This document shows, piece after piece, positions 8,606 through 16,347 of a DNA stretch of 62,945 nucleotides (position 1 is its first letter; each line of letters begins with the position of its first letter). The stretch covers positions 1-62,945 of the forward strand of contig NZ_JADPEG010000005.1 of assembly GCF_015667585.1 (NCBI RefSeq). The letters run 5' to 3'. The position numbers and the translations under genes are program-made. This DNA is from Clostridium sp. D33t1_170424_F3. Lineage in GTDB: Bacteria; Bacillota; Clostridia; Oscillospirales; Acutalibacteraceae. The notes below the pieces were generated by a model, which was given only the letters and a program-made list of their open reading frames with translations, was not told the DNA's origin and did no database searches.

Positions 8606-8770
8606 CGTGCTTAAAACACCTAAAATACGCTGTTTCAGGTACTATACAAGGCTATTTTTGCTGTTATTCATCAGATATATTTGACTTTACTCGAAAGTGT
8701 GTAATACAAACATCACTTATATTTGATTTTTCAAGCGCCATATGATATAATTCTCAAAAGAGGTGGCCAC

Positions 8771-9172
8771 ATGGATGATCATACTTTGATAATAGATGGC
8801 ATTAAATACTGGAATCTTACTCACTCTTCTAAATTAAAATGCAAAGATAAATTGCCCGCCCATGTAATACAGAGTTGGCTTCGCCAGGATACAACGATAG
8901 AATTCATGATTTTATGGGAAAAAGAAAATAATCCGGATTTTAATGGAAAAGCGGCAAGAGAGTTACAGAAACGATTGCATACAACTTCCTTTACTCTAAC
9001 TCCGAAGCAATGGATTATAAACACAAACGCGAAGGGATTGGTTTCAAAAGCGGGAAAAAACGGCGGCACTTATGGAGTGGAATTCTTTTTGTATGATTTT
9101 GTGGCTTGGATTTCGCCACACTTTAAATATAATTTATTTCGAGGCTTTATTTCTTTTAATATTATAAAATGA
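8771..9172 (+). CDS. KilA-N domain protein, probably C-terminally truncated
   Basis: This 133-residue product resembles the KilA-N DNA-binding domain seen in phage and prophage proteins. It has an early WNLTHSSKL-like motif, then the signature SKAGKNGGTYG followed by FFLYDFVAWISPHFKYNL. Complete relatives normally continue with a helix such as REFQRLK and a further C-terminal domain. Here the reading ends in RGFISFNIIK and stops, so this looks like a remnant. The ATG at 8771 has GAGGTGG upstream. The codon and base composition is AT-rich like the next two genes. It lies 51 bp before the methyltransferase and is probably part of the same acquired unit. Confidence 0.6.
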   Translation: MDDHTLIIDGIKYWNLTHSSKLKCKDKLPAHVIQSWLRQDTTIEFMILWEKENNPDFNGKAARELQKRLHTTSFTLTPKQWIINTNAKGLVSKAGKNGGTYGVEFFLYDFVAWISPHFKYNLFRGFISFNIIK

Positions 9173-9223
9173 TATATGCTTTCTATATTTTTAGATGAAA
9201 GATTTTCGAGAGGAGTATTGACG

Positions 9224-10471
9224 ATGACTTTAGCAGAAAAGCTGAGTGCCTATACAGAAGAATACTGGGATTTTTCTGAATATAGAAATGTGACTCCACT
9301 TGTGAGATACCCAGCTGTTATGGTTGCCCCTATGCAGGCCTGTATACTTAAAGAAATTATTAGTGCAGATAATACAATTAAAGAGGTACTTGATCCATTC
9401 TGCGGTTCTGGCATAGTGTTGCAAGAAGGGAAAAAACTAGGTCTTAATGTGACAGGCTTTGATATAAATCCATTGGCCACACTTATTACCCAGGTTCAAT
9501 TAGAAGGATTACCTGCCAATGTAACACCTATTAGTATAACTAATCTACATTCCCGGCTGGCTCTTTTAGTAGGGAATGTTACCCCTTTTAACTTTAGAAA
9601 CATACAAAAGTGGTTTAATGACGATGTCATTCTTTCCTTGAGTGTTATTCGCCAAGCTATACTGGGAGAACCGAACAGTCGCATCAGACGATTTTTTTGG
9701 TGTTGCTTTGCTGAAACAGTAAAAAAATTTAGCAATACAAGAACATCTACATTTAAACTCCATGTCAAAGAGCAAGCACAAATTGATAGTACTGTAGACG
9801 ATTCCATTGAATATTTTAAATCCCACATTCAAGAAAATTACCCAAGGTTAATAAAGAGCGACGCTGGGGAAATCTGTATTAGATGCGGAGATTCAAAAGA
9901 GTTACTAAATTTAATCCCACAAGAATCTATCGATTTAATTTGCACATCGCCCCCATATGGTGATAATCATACAACTGTTACATATGGGCAATTCTCAATT
10001 TTGCCTATTCTTTGGATTGATAAGAACGATTTAATGATCTGGGATGATAAGCTACTTGAAACGTTTACTGCGATAGACTCTTCCAGTTTAGGCGGGAAGA
10101 TTAAACGAAAAAAAGACGGCGATGCCGAGTATTGCGAATATGTCTCGGGGATATCGGCTGATAAGCAGAAGAAAGTCATATCCTTTCTTTCTGATTATGA
10201 AAATATTTTCAACTTGTTGGCAAAATCGCTAAAGCCAGGGAAACTATTAGTTTTGACTCTTGGGAATCGCCGTGTGGATGACAAGGAGATACCATTTGAT
10301 ACTTTTAATGATATGCTGGCCAATAAATATGGTATGGAATTAGATTCAACGATAACCAGAAATATCGTTGGGAAAAGAATGCCGTGTAAAGTATCTAATA
10401 TAAAAGAACATGGCGCGGTGAAATCAATGAGCAAGGAATATGTAAAGATATATAGAAAAAGGAGTGAATGA
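9224..10471 (+). CDS. Site-specific DNA methyltransferase (N4-cytosine/N6-adenine type)
   Basis: This 415-residue amino-methyltransferase has the SAM-binding motif DPFCGSG at about residue 56, then a second Rossmann strand motif GFDINPLA. The catalytic motif TSPPYGDNHTT follows near residue 242. The order, SAM site before catalytic site, fits the families that have motif I ahead of motif IV. A long insert with basic and aromatic residues (about 110-225) may hold target recognition. ATG at 9224 follows GAGAGGAG. The stop is one base from the next start, so it is translationally coupled to the GHKL ATPase. No partner endonuclease with a recognisable nuclease motif is present. The AT-rich composition indicates horizontal acquisition. 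Confidence 0.85.
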   Translation: MTLAEKLSAYTEEYWDFSEYRNVTPLVRYPAVMVAPMQACILKEIISADNTIKEVLDPFCGSGIVLQEGKKLGLNVTGFDINPLATLITQVQLEGLPANVTPISITNLHSRLALLVGNVTPFNFRNIQKWFNDDVILSLSVIRQAILGEPNSRIRRFFWCCFAETVKKFSNTRTSTFKLHVKEQAQIDSTVDDSIEYFKSHIQENYPRLIKSDAGEICIRCGDSKELLNLIPQESIDLICTSPPYGDNHTTVTYGQFSILPILWIDKNDLMIWDDKLLETFTAIDSSSLGGKIKRKKDGDAEYCEYVSGISADKQKKVISFLSDYENIFNLLAKSLKPGKLLVLTLGNRRVDDKEIPFDTFNDMLANKYGMELDSTITRNIVGKRMPCKVSNIKEHGAVKSMSKEYVKIYRKRSE

Positions 10472-10472
10472 A

Positions 10473-12383
10473 ATGGCAGAACAACAATTTATAATGAGTT
10501 CATCTCAAATTGCCGAAATTATGGGAACTGTCGGGAGCCCTCTTATTGTTGTTTCAGAATTACTTAAAAACGCAGTTGATGCCTCAGCCGAAAATATAGA
10601 TATTTATTATGATCGAGAGGAGCAGTCCATTGCCGTAGAGAACGATTATAAAGGGTTCACATTCGAAGAAATAGAGAAACTATCACATCCTGGCACTTCA
10701 ACAAAAAAGCAGGCTACTAATCTCACGAATGATAAAGGTATGTTTCTAACCGGAAGCAAAGGTTTAGGCCTACTATCTGTATTTTTACTTTGCGAGCGTG
10801 CTGAAATAATTACAGCACCGAAAGATAAAAAAGTTTATAAGATTATACTCGATAAGGCAAAGGGAACAGTTGAACAATTTACAACAGATCAAACTTCTGA
10901 GAAGGAGTTCACAAAAGTACTTCTTAAAAATGTTGATAAAGAAATTGTAGACTTTCTTTCATCTGAATCTGAAGTAAGGAAGTTGCGTCATGTTTGTACC
11001 TATCTTTACAAAAAAGATTTGGTGCCGTTCCCTACGATAAGGTTACATATCTTTGGGCAGCCTGCGCAAGAAATCAATTTTTTTTGTGATTTTCCTTCTA
11101 TGTTGTATGATGTCCATTTCAATTATCGAAAAGCTAATCATGCCATTTACTTCAATTGCGCGTCTCCTGGAAAAAATATATGCGAGGACGAAGTGGTTTT
11201 TGATGATTTCCAATTGCAGAAATTACAAGAAGTCATGTTAGTCAAATATGGAATTAAAGAGACTATTCCGACTCGCTCGAACGAACTTGCGTTTTCGGAT
11301 TTTACTACGGTTCCTGATTTTGAAGGCCGGATTCTTGTATATGAGAAAAGCATGGCTGGTGCTCAACTAAAAGCTTATGGGGCTGGCGTGAATATTTATG
11401 TTAATGATTTCGCATTATATAACTATTTAGCTGAAGAAAACGATTGGTTAGGACTTGCAGATTATTCTCAGCGTAAAAAAGTTACGCGTTTAAAGCCTCA
11501 TAATGTTTTCGGCTACGTTAACTTCCCTTGCTTCAATGAAAACGAAGAGAAATTAAAGATTTCCAATGAACGTGCAGATTTTATACAAGATTTTACCTAT
11601 AGCAAATTGATGTACCTGTTAAAAGGCGTTGTAATGTTCGCAATTTTCAATATTGATGTTGCTGATAAGAATCCAAAATATAAAGAAGATTCACATCAAG
11701 GAAATCCTGATTCTCAAGAAAGTGATCCGCAGCAGAAAACACCAACAGGCGATAGTGGTGCTGACGCTGAAGGACACTCAGGTCATGAGTGCGACGATAA
11801 AGAGAAAGAAGGTGCGGGGTCTACATATTCCGGTAGTAATGGAAATGGAAGTGAAGAAGAAGCTCAGGGAAATGAGGGTACCCCATATTCACCTGATAAT
11901 GTATATAAGCCGCAAAAGCTGGAACAAAAAAATCTGGTTTTTACAAAAGCAGAAAGTGCAGTAATTAAAGCCCTCATAAATCACGATGATTTGAGTAATA
12001 AGATCTATAACGTGACGTTCGAATTATCTAAGTTGGACTTGCAGGTTCATAGACATTCCAACGCATATTTGTATAGAGCATTATTGGAAAGTGCAACAAA
12101 ATATCTATCTCAACAACAATCTCAAGTTAGGTTTGATAATAGCAGCTTAGAAGCATCTATTGTTAGTGCGCTGAACTATCTTAGAAATCAATGCAGAAAG
12201 GGAAAGCCTCTATGTAATAAGCACAAGGATGTCCAGATTTGGAAAGATACTGTAACAAAGAGAAAATTAATTGATGCGCTTAATCAATATGTGCATAATG
12301 AGCAGCCTGTGGATGCGCTATTACTTCAGGAGACATGGAATAGTATGAAAGGATATATTATTGCGTGTTTGACAATTCAATAG
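10473..12383 (+). CDS. GHKL-fold ATPase (MutL/MORC/Hsp90-type), predicted partner of the methyltransferase
   Basis: A 636-residue protein with a GHKL ATP-binding domain at the N-terminus. The N-box is ELLKNAVDAS (about residue 28), with a D-x-G-like motif VENDYKGF, and a Gly-rich lid GMFLTGSKGLGLLS near 90-100. A transducer-like region follows to about 400. Then comes a strongly acidic, Gly/Ser/Gln-rich linker (about 405-480) and a helical C-terminal domain of about 150 residues. There is no kinase dimerisation or receiver domain, so it is not a histidine kinase. MutL/MORC-like GHKL ATPases coupled to DNA methylases are known in predicted restriction-modification loci. The start is the ATG one base after the methylase stop, with GGAG upstream. 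Confidence 0.75.
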   Translation: MAEQQFIMSSSQIAEIMGTVGSPLIVVSELLKNAVDASAENIDIYYDREEQSIAVENDYKGFTFEEIEKLSHPGTSTKKQATNLTNDKGMFLTGSKGLGLLSVFLLCERAEIITAPKDKKVYKIILDKAKGTVEQFTTDQTSEKEFTKVLLKNVDKEIVDFLSSESEVRKLRHVCTYLYKKDLVPFPTIRLHIFGQPAQEINFFCDFPSMLYDVHFNYRKANHAIYFNCASPGKNICEDEVVFDDFQLQKLQEVMLVKYGIKETIPTRSNELAFSDFTTVPDFEGRILVYEKSMAGAQLKAYGAGVNIYVNDFALYNYLAEENDWLGLADYSQRKKVTRLKPHNVFGYVNFPCFNENEEKLKISNERADFIQDFTYSKLMYLLKGVVMFAIFNIDVADKNPKYKEDSHQGNPDSQESDPQQKTPTGDSGADAEGHSGHECDDKEKEGAGSTYSGSNGNGSEEEAQGNEGTPYSPDNVYKPQKLEQKNLVFTKAESAVIKALINHDDLSNKIYNVTFELSKLDLQVHRHSNAYLYRALLESATKYLSQQQSQVRFDNSSLEASIVSALNYLRNQCRKGKPLCNKHKDVQIWKDTVTKRKLIDALNQYVHNEQPVDALLLQETWNSMKGYIIACLTIQ

Positions 12384-12420
12384 TTGAACTGTCGAAATTT
12401 TGAACTCACAAGTGAGATGA

Positions 12421-12462
12421 ACGCAAATTTGCAACATTTTTTTCTGTATTGCAAACTTGCGC
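12421..12462 (+). terminator. Hairpin after the GHKL ATPase
   Basis: ACGCAAATTTGCAA (12421-12434) pairs with TTGCAAACTTGCGC (12449-12462), about 13 pairs with one G-U. It lies 37 bp past the ATPase stop, after a smaller CTCAC-AA-GTGAG stem. The T-run sits in the loop rather than after the stem, so termination is plausible but not textbook. Confidence 0.45.
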
Positions 12463-12586
12463 TTAAACTGTTACTCTTTTTGAGTGAATTCCACAGTAAA
12501 AACCGCAATGTAAAAAATAATTGATATTGAACCTGAAATTCTCATTTTCAGTGGGCATCTATTTTGTAGCTGTAACACAAATGTTG

Positions 12587-12690
12587 AAATCTGTCGAATA
12601 AAGCAGTTTTGCTTTGTCGGCAGATTTTTGTTATAATTAATATTAAATAACAGCACTGTGTTACATCCAAAACAGCTACCGCTGTTTTTT
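12587..12690 (+). terminator. Two tandem terminator-like hairpins at the end of the AT-rich island
   Basis: The first hairpin has an outer stem AAATCTG/CAGATTT (12587-12593 and 12621-12627) around an inner AAAGCA/TGCTTT stem, followed by TTTG. The second is AAAACAGC-tacc-GCTGTTTT followed by TT (12669-12690). Together with the preceding hairpin, the stretch 12384-12713 holds no recognisable gene. It probably marks the right side of the acquired cassette. Confidence 0.6.
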
Positions 12691-12713
12691 GAATGACAAG
12701 ATATGTGTTTGTG

Positions 12714-12930
12714 CTACGAAAAAGATCCCCTCAACAGCATCCTATCCTGAAATCTACATCCAGCGTCCGGCTCTTTAATAAGAGTCATATTCAGCTTTTC
12801 CACATGGATAAGGGTTTTCTGTTTGCACCGGGGCAGAAGAGGGGAAGTTTTTTAACTCCGTTTCCTCTCTAACCATCGTGCGGGTTTTGCTTTGGCAAAC
12901 AGGGCAAAGCAACCATTTCTCATTGTTCAT
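12714..12930 (-). pseudogene. Broken cysteine-rich KTR-type protein (mobile-element cargo)
   Basis: On the minus strand the frame opens MNNEKWLLCPVCQSKTRTMVREE, which matches from memory the small cysteine-rich KTR proteins carried by Tn916-like and related integrative elements. After KNFP the frame is lost. A shifted frame then continues PRCKQKTLIHVEKLN and ITLIKEPDA-like sequence to a TAG at 12714. The break is best explained by two one-base losses in adjacent C-runs, which removed the second CPxC part. Its ATG overlaps the TGA of the hydrolase gene (ATGA at 12927-12930), so it was once translationally coupled to it. Confidence 0.7.
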
Positions 12931-14030
12931 ACTACGCCCCCATTCTGGTAGTTTGCTAATTTCGGCGCAATTTCCTCTAACAATATGCGGTCAAATTCTG
13001 CCTTGCTGCTAAGAAAGGGCATATGGTCTGCGTCTGGAATTGAAAAAATCTGTTTATCTGGCGCCACTATTTCATCAAAAAAAGTCTTTGCCAAAAGATA
13101 AGGGCTGTTATAATCATTTGCCCCCATTATGTAGTATACTGGAACTTGATAATCAGTTCCGTAATTTCTCATGTCAGCTTCGTTCATTAAAAACTGTACT
13201 ATGCCCCCTTGATAATGAAACACATTAAGCTGGTTGAATATAAATGAATTTTTTAGCTCGTTAAAGGAATAATACGGGGTTGCTAGTATGCGGATTACAT
13301 CGCCTAAACCCATATTTACAGAAAGTCCGTACTTGCTTTGGTATGTTCTTACTGTTATCATATCTGCCATACAGCTTGAACCGTATTCCGATGGCGGATA
13401 TGGCGCAACAGCTTCCAGCGCCTTGATGTCTTTTTGATTCCCTGCCGCTTTCGCCATTTCAAGCGTCTTTTCATAGCCCACGCGCTCATTGTCCGCCATA
13501 TTAATGACCTGTGCAATCCCAATGTATGCGATGTAATCCTCCGGATAGGTTTGCACAGCCATAGTTCCCAGAACCGTCCCCCAGCTATGGCCTGCGAGGA
13601 TAATTTTCTCCTTGTTGAACCGTTGCTTCAGATATGCCGTCACCTCTTGGACATCTTCCAGAACACGCTCCGCGCTCATGGTCTGCAAAACTGCCGCCGG
13701 ATCGTTCGCAAAGTATGTTTTGCCTACGTTGCGTTGATCCCAGTTCACCACAGTAAAATCATTTTCCCACGCATACTGGTACAGATGTAAAAGTGGCATC
13801 ATCGAATTACCAGGGCCTCCATGCACCCATAAGATGATGGGGTTGTCTACGTTTTGTCCCCGGATATATAATGCCTGCTGTATGCCGCCGATGTCTACCA
13901 TTTCCATGCGGTCTATGCCGGGAGCTTCGATTTTATGGCTCATTCGTATAATTGCAGGGGCTATCAGCCGCAAACCTACAAACGCCAGAATAAAAGCAGC
14001 AATCAGTGAGCAAAGAGTGATTAACAGCAT
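12927..14030 (-). CDS. Alpha/beta hydrolase (proline iminopeptidase-like), membrane-anchored
   Basis: This 367-residue protein begins with one N-terminal transmembrane segment (LLITLCSLIAAFILAFVGL). The hydrolase domain has HGGPG near residue 70, WDQRNVGKT, the nucleophile elbow GHSWG near 147, a likely acid in GANDYNSPY near 310 and the catalytic His in DADHMPF near 335. HGGPG plus WDQR is typical of the proline-iminopeptidase/S33 group, but the true substrate is unknown. It follows the TetR gene by 13 bp on the same strand, so it is the likely regulated target of that repressor. Association with a decayed KTR gene suggests mobile-element cargo. Confidence 0.88.
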   Translation of the reverse strand: MLLITLCSLIAAFILAFVGLRLIAPAIIRMSHKIEAPGIDRMEMVDIGGIQQALYIRGQNVDNPIILWVHGGPGNSMMPLLHLYQYAWENDFTVVNWDQRNVGKTYFANDPAAVLQTMSAERVLEDVQEVTAYLKQRFNKEKIILAGHSWGTVLGTMAVQTYPEDYIAYIGIAQVINMADNERVGYEKTLEMAKAAGNQKDIKALEAVAPYPPSEYGSSCMADMITVRTYQSKYGLSVNMGLGDVIRILATPYYSFNELKNSFIFNQLNVFHYQGGIVQFLMNEADMRNYGTDYQVPVYYIMGANDYNSPYLLAKTFFDEIVAPDKQIFSIPDADHMPFLSSKAEFDRILLEEIAPKLANYQNGGVV

Positions 14031-14043
14031 TTTTAATACCTCC

Positions 14044-14694
14044 TTATGAATATTCTTCTTTTCTATAAAAGTCGCTAATTGAATTTACGGTTTCATCTTC
14101 AAGTATATCAACGCCTAATTGTCTCATAAGATATTGCAAAAATTGAAATCGTTTATGAAGTGTGGGAAAATCGCCCTGAAATACATCCGTATCACACCAA
14201 AAATTTAGGAGCAGCAAAAGAACCTCTGCGCATTCATCTGGAAACGCCGTAGAAATGCTTCTATCTTCTATGCCTTCTCGTATAACATCTGCTATTATTG
14301 GTGCAAGTTTTTCCAAATTGTTCTGTGTAAAGGCTAGTGTAATTTGTGGGCTTTCTATCGCACTTGAAATCATGTTACTGGACTCTTTAATTATCTTTTC
14401 ATCCATTAAATTCCGATTAATTAAACCTCTCAGTTTTTCTTTTGCTGTAAGTCCGTGCATTTCGTCAAGCCATTGATTTACAGTTTCTATTATTTGTTCA
14501 AACTGCTTTTCCATAACCGCATGAAAAATATCTTCTTTAGATTTGAAGTGATGAAAAATCCCACCCTTTGACATTCCCAAAGCGTCTACAATATCCTGCA
14601 TACTTGTTTTATCATATCCTTTTTCAGCAAACAGCTTTGCAGAAACGGTGATAATATTTTCAATCGCTTGCTTGGGATTGTTCTTTCTGGCCAT
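14044..14694 (-). CDS. TetR/AcrR-family transcriptional regulator
   Basis: A 216-residue repressor. The N-terminal helix-turn-helix is clear: AKLFAEKGYDKTSMQDIVDALGMSKGGIFHHFKSKEDIF. The C-terminal part is a variable ligand-binding domain. Two ATGs are adjacent (14697 and 14694). The second has the better spacing to GGAGG and is used. Directly upstream lies a long perfect inverted repeat (14706-14744) overlapping the presumed promoter, consistent with autoregulation and control of the cotranscribed hydrolase. Confidence 0.9.
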   Translation of the reverse strand: MARKNNPKQAIENIITVSAKLFAEKGYDKTSMQDIVDALGMSKGGIFHHFKSKEDIFHAVMEKQFEQIIETVNQWLDEMHGLTAKEKLRGLINRNLMDEKIIKESSNMISSAIESPQITLAFTQNNLEKLAPIIADVIREGIEDRSISTAFPDECAEVLLLLLNFWCDTDVFQGDFPTLHKRFQFLQYLMRQLGVDILEDETVNSISDFYRKEEYS

Positions 14695-14705
14695 CATATA
14701 CCTCC

Positions 14706-14744
14706 TTATACAATAAAAACCGACCGTTGGTTTTTATTGTATAA
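14706..14744. promoter_or_regulatory. TetR operator, 39-bp perfect inverted repeat
   Basis: TTATACAATAAAAACC (14706-14721) and GGTTTTTATTGTATAA (14729-14744) are exact reverse complements around the centre GACCGTT. The core AACCGACCGTTGGTT is a typical TetR-family operator. It ends only a few bases before the ribosome binding site of the tetR gene. Confidence 0.85.
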
Positions 14745-14910
14745 GCTATTTCTGTTCCTGTCAAGTAGCGTTGCATTTATGGAAAAGCATGGCAACGCAA
14801 TAAAACTTGGTGGTTAGGCGGGGTTTAACTAGACTAATGCGGCGTTCCCCTAAATACAACCCTAGGTAAAGTTGCCATCTTTATCGGCCTTGATTATGCC
14901 GGCAAGCAGG

Positions 14911-14930
14911 GCAAGTGTGGTCACACTTGC
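14911..14930. other. 20-bp palindrome in decayed mobile-element DNA
   Basis: GCAAGTGTG-GT-CACACTTGC is a perfect 9+2+9 inverted repeat next to a relaxase-like remnant. Such stems occur near transfer origins of mobilisable elements, but this is only a suggestion. The surrounding 14745-15495 stretch holds no intact gene. A GCGTTGC/GCAACGC stem also occurs at 14768-14798. Confidence 0.35.
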
Positions 14931-15025
14931 TATTTTCGCGCCCTGCCTGGCTGTGAAAACGCTTGTTGGAGAGTTCCCCAAACCCCGCTGGACTTTGTCC
15001 CAAAGTCTTGTCTGTGTTACCGCCG

Positions 15026-15178
15026 CTATCGCGTCTGTTCCTTATTTTTCCGCTCGTCCGTATGGTCGCGCAGATGGTCTATATTTGCCTTCACCGCCAC
15101 GGCCTCCCGCATCTCCAGTTGGGCCGACCTGTACTCGGCATAGAGGGCCTTTTTCTTTTCCGCAAGCTCTCGGCGCTA
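15026..15178 (-). pseudogene. C-terminal remnant of a relaxase/mobilisation-like protein
   Basis: Between two in-frame stops the minus strand reads a charged helix containing KKKALYAEYRSAQ, EMREAVAVKANIDHL and ERKNKEQTR. The AEYRxAxxxMRE-xxAKANxDxL pattern is like the end of MobA/MobL-type relaxases from clostridial elements, recalled by eye rather than proven. No start, ribosome binding site or catalytic part remains. Confidence 0.35.
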
Positions 15179-15200
15179 TTTTTTCAGCGCGTCCACTACA

Positions 15201-15242
15201 AAGTGTCTTGATGGGATTTGAGTATCCTAATCAAGGGCACTT
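15201..15242. repeat. Imperfect inverted repeat
   Basis: AAGTG-t-CTTGAT (15201-15212) pairs with ATCAAG-gg-CACTT (15230-15242). It lies between the relaxase-like remnant and the acetyltransferase promoter region. It could be a terminator or an element end. There is no long T-run. Confidence 0.4.
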
Positions 15243-15495
15243 TATTTTTATACGCAAATTCTTGCCGCGACCGTCGCTTTTTGCTATACTTTAAATAAGA
15301 AAGCGAAGTCATAGGCGAGTTTGCGTAGAAGTAAAGCCAAAATAGTATACTGCTGGTGAAAAACCGGCCTTTTGCGAAGATGACCGCAATGACAGCGGTT
15401 TTTCTATATGCTATCATGCTTTAAAATCTGGATAACGATTTTTAAAGGGAATTAAAAAATACAGCTTTTATAAAGCAAGAAAGGAGGAATGTAAA

Positions 15496-16137
15496 TTGTC
15501 CTTTATGCGCATCGATTATGATCAATGGGAGCGTAAAGAATTTCTGGAGTATTTTCAAAACACGGCGATCTATATGACAGCTCTGGTTGATATATCCACA
15601 CTATATAAAGAGGTTCAGCAGCGCGGCATGCGGCTTTACCCGGCGCTGGTTTACTGTGCGGCAAAAGTGATCAATCAACACCCGGAATTTCGGTATGCAT
15701 ACGATGACCAGCAAAACGTGGGAGTCTGGGATTTGCTGCATCCCTATTATACCGTGCCAAGAAAAAATAACCGCATGCTTTTTTCTATGAAGTGTACTGA
15801 GTTCACGTTTGATTTTCCTGCGTTTTATGCGGACTTCCTGCGGGATTATGCGCTGGCCGAGGAGTGCGGCAGGCTGCTTTGCGATGAAAGCTTGCCCGAA
15901 AATATCTGCGGTATTTCCATTGTCCCGGGACTGCAGTATTCTTCATTCAGCTTCGGTGGGAGTCCCAAAATGGATTTTACGCCCTTTACGCTGTTCGGTA
16001 AGTTTGAGCGGCAGGGAGGGCGCGTTCGGCTTCCGGTCAGTGGAGAGTTTTCTCATGCGGTAAATGACGGGGCGCATATCAGCCTGTTCTTCCAGCAGCT
16101 TGAAAAGACGGCGAATCAGCTTTTTTACAATTTATAA
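15496..16137 (+). CDS. Chloramphenicol O-acetyltransferase-family protein
   Basis: This 213-residue CAT-like acetyltransferase has an early FLEYF motif and the conserved active-site block HAVNDGAH near residue 186, where His is the catalytic base. MDFTPFTLFGKFE precedes it, as in the family. CAT enzymes transfer acetyl from acetyl-CoA to chloramphenicol. Many clostridial homologues are of xenobiotic-acetyltransferase type with untested resistance. A TTG start at 15496 is preferred because AGGAGG sits 8 bases upstream. An ATG lies at 15505. The leader region contains several stems. It neighbours decayed transposon DNA, which fits a mobile origin. Confidence 0.82.
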   Translation: MSFMRIDYDQWERKEFLEYFQNTAIYMTALVDISTLYKEVQQRGMRLYPALVYCAAKVINQHPEFRYAYDDQQNVGVWDLLHPYYTVPRKNNRMLFSMKCTEFTFDFPAFYADFLRDYALAEECGRLLCDESLPENICGISIVPGLQYSSFSFGGSPKMDFTPFTLFGKFERQGGRVRLPVSGEFSHAVNDGAHISLFFQQLEKTANQLFYNL

Positions 16138-16230
16138 AGCGCGCGAATCCACAGATGCAGGTCGAAAGAGCCGGCAGGCCATGTGAGAGGAAGCGCTTTT
16201 GACAGGAAGTTTTGATAGATGCACAAATGG

Positions 16231-16280
16231 ACCGGCCCCGCCTTTCGTTCCATCGGAGCGAAAGGCGGGGCCGGTTTTAT
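16231..16280 (+). terminator. Strong intrinsic terminator
   Basis: A 17-bp perfect stem (16231-16247 with 16259-16275, core CGGCCCCGCCTTTCG) is followed by TTTT. It lies between the convergent ends of the CAT-like gene and the hybrid kinase. Confidence 0.88.
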
Positions 16281-16347
16281 AGGAAATCCTGACGGTGTGA
16301 AAGATTGAATAAGGGTTTCTTTGCAGTTACAAATGCATCTGTATGTT

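Noticed and set aside
10473-12383. Histidine kinase assignment for the GHKL ATPase
   Set aside because: It lacks an H-box dimerisation domain before the ATPase fold, and the ATP-binding domain is N-terminal as in MutL/MORC/Hsp90.
8540-15500. Attachment-site duplication of the tRNA-Pro 3' end
   Set aside because: I looked for a second copy of GTCACTCCGACCA downstream to about 15.5 kb and did not find one, so island boundaries remain inferred from composition.
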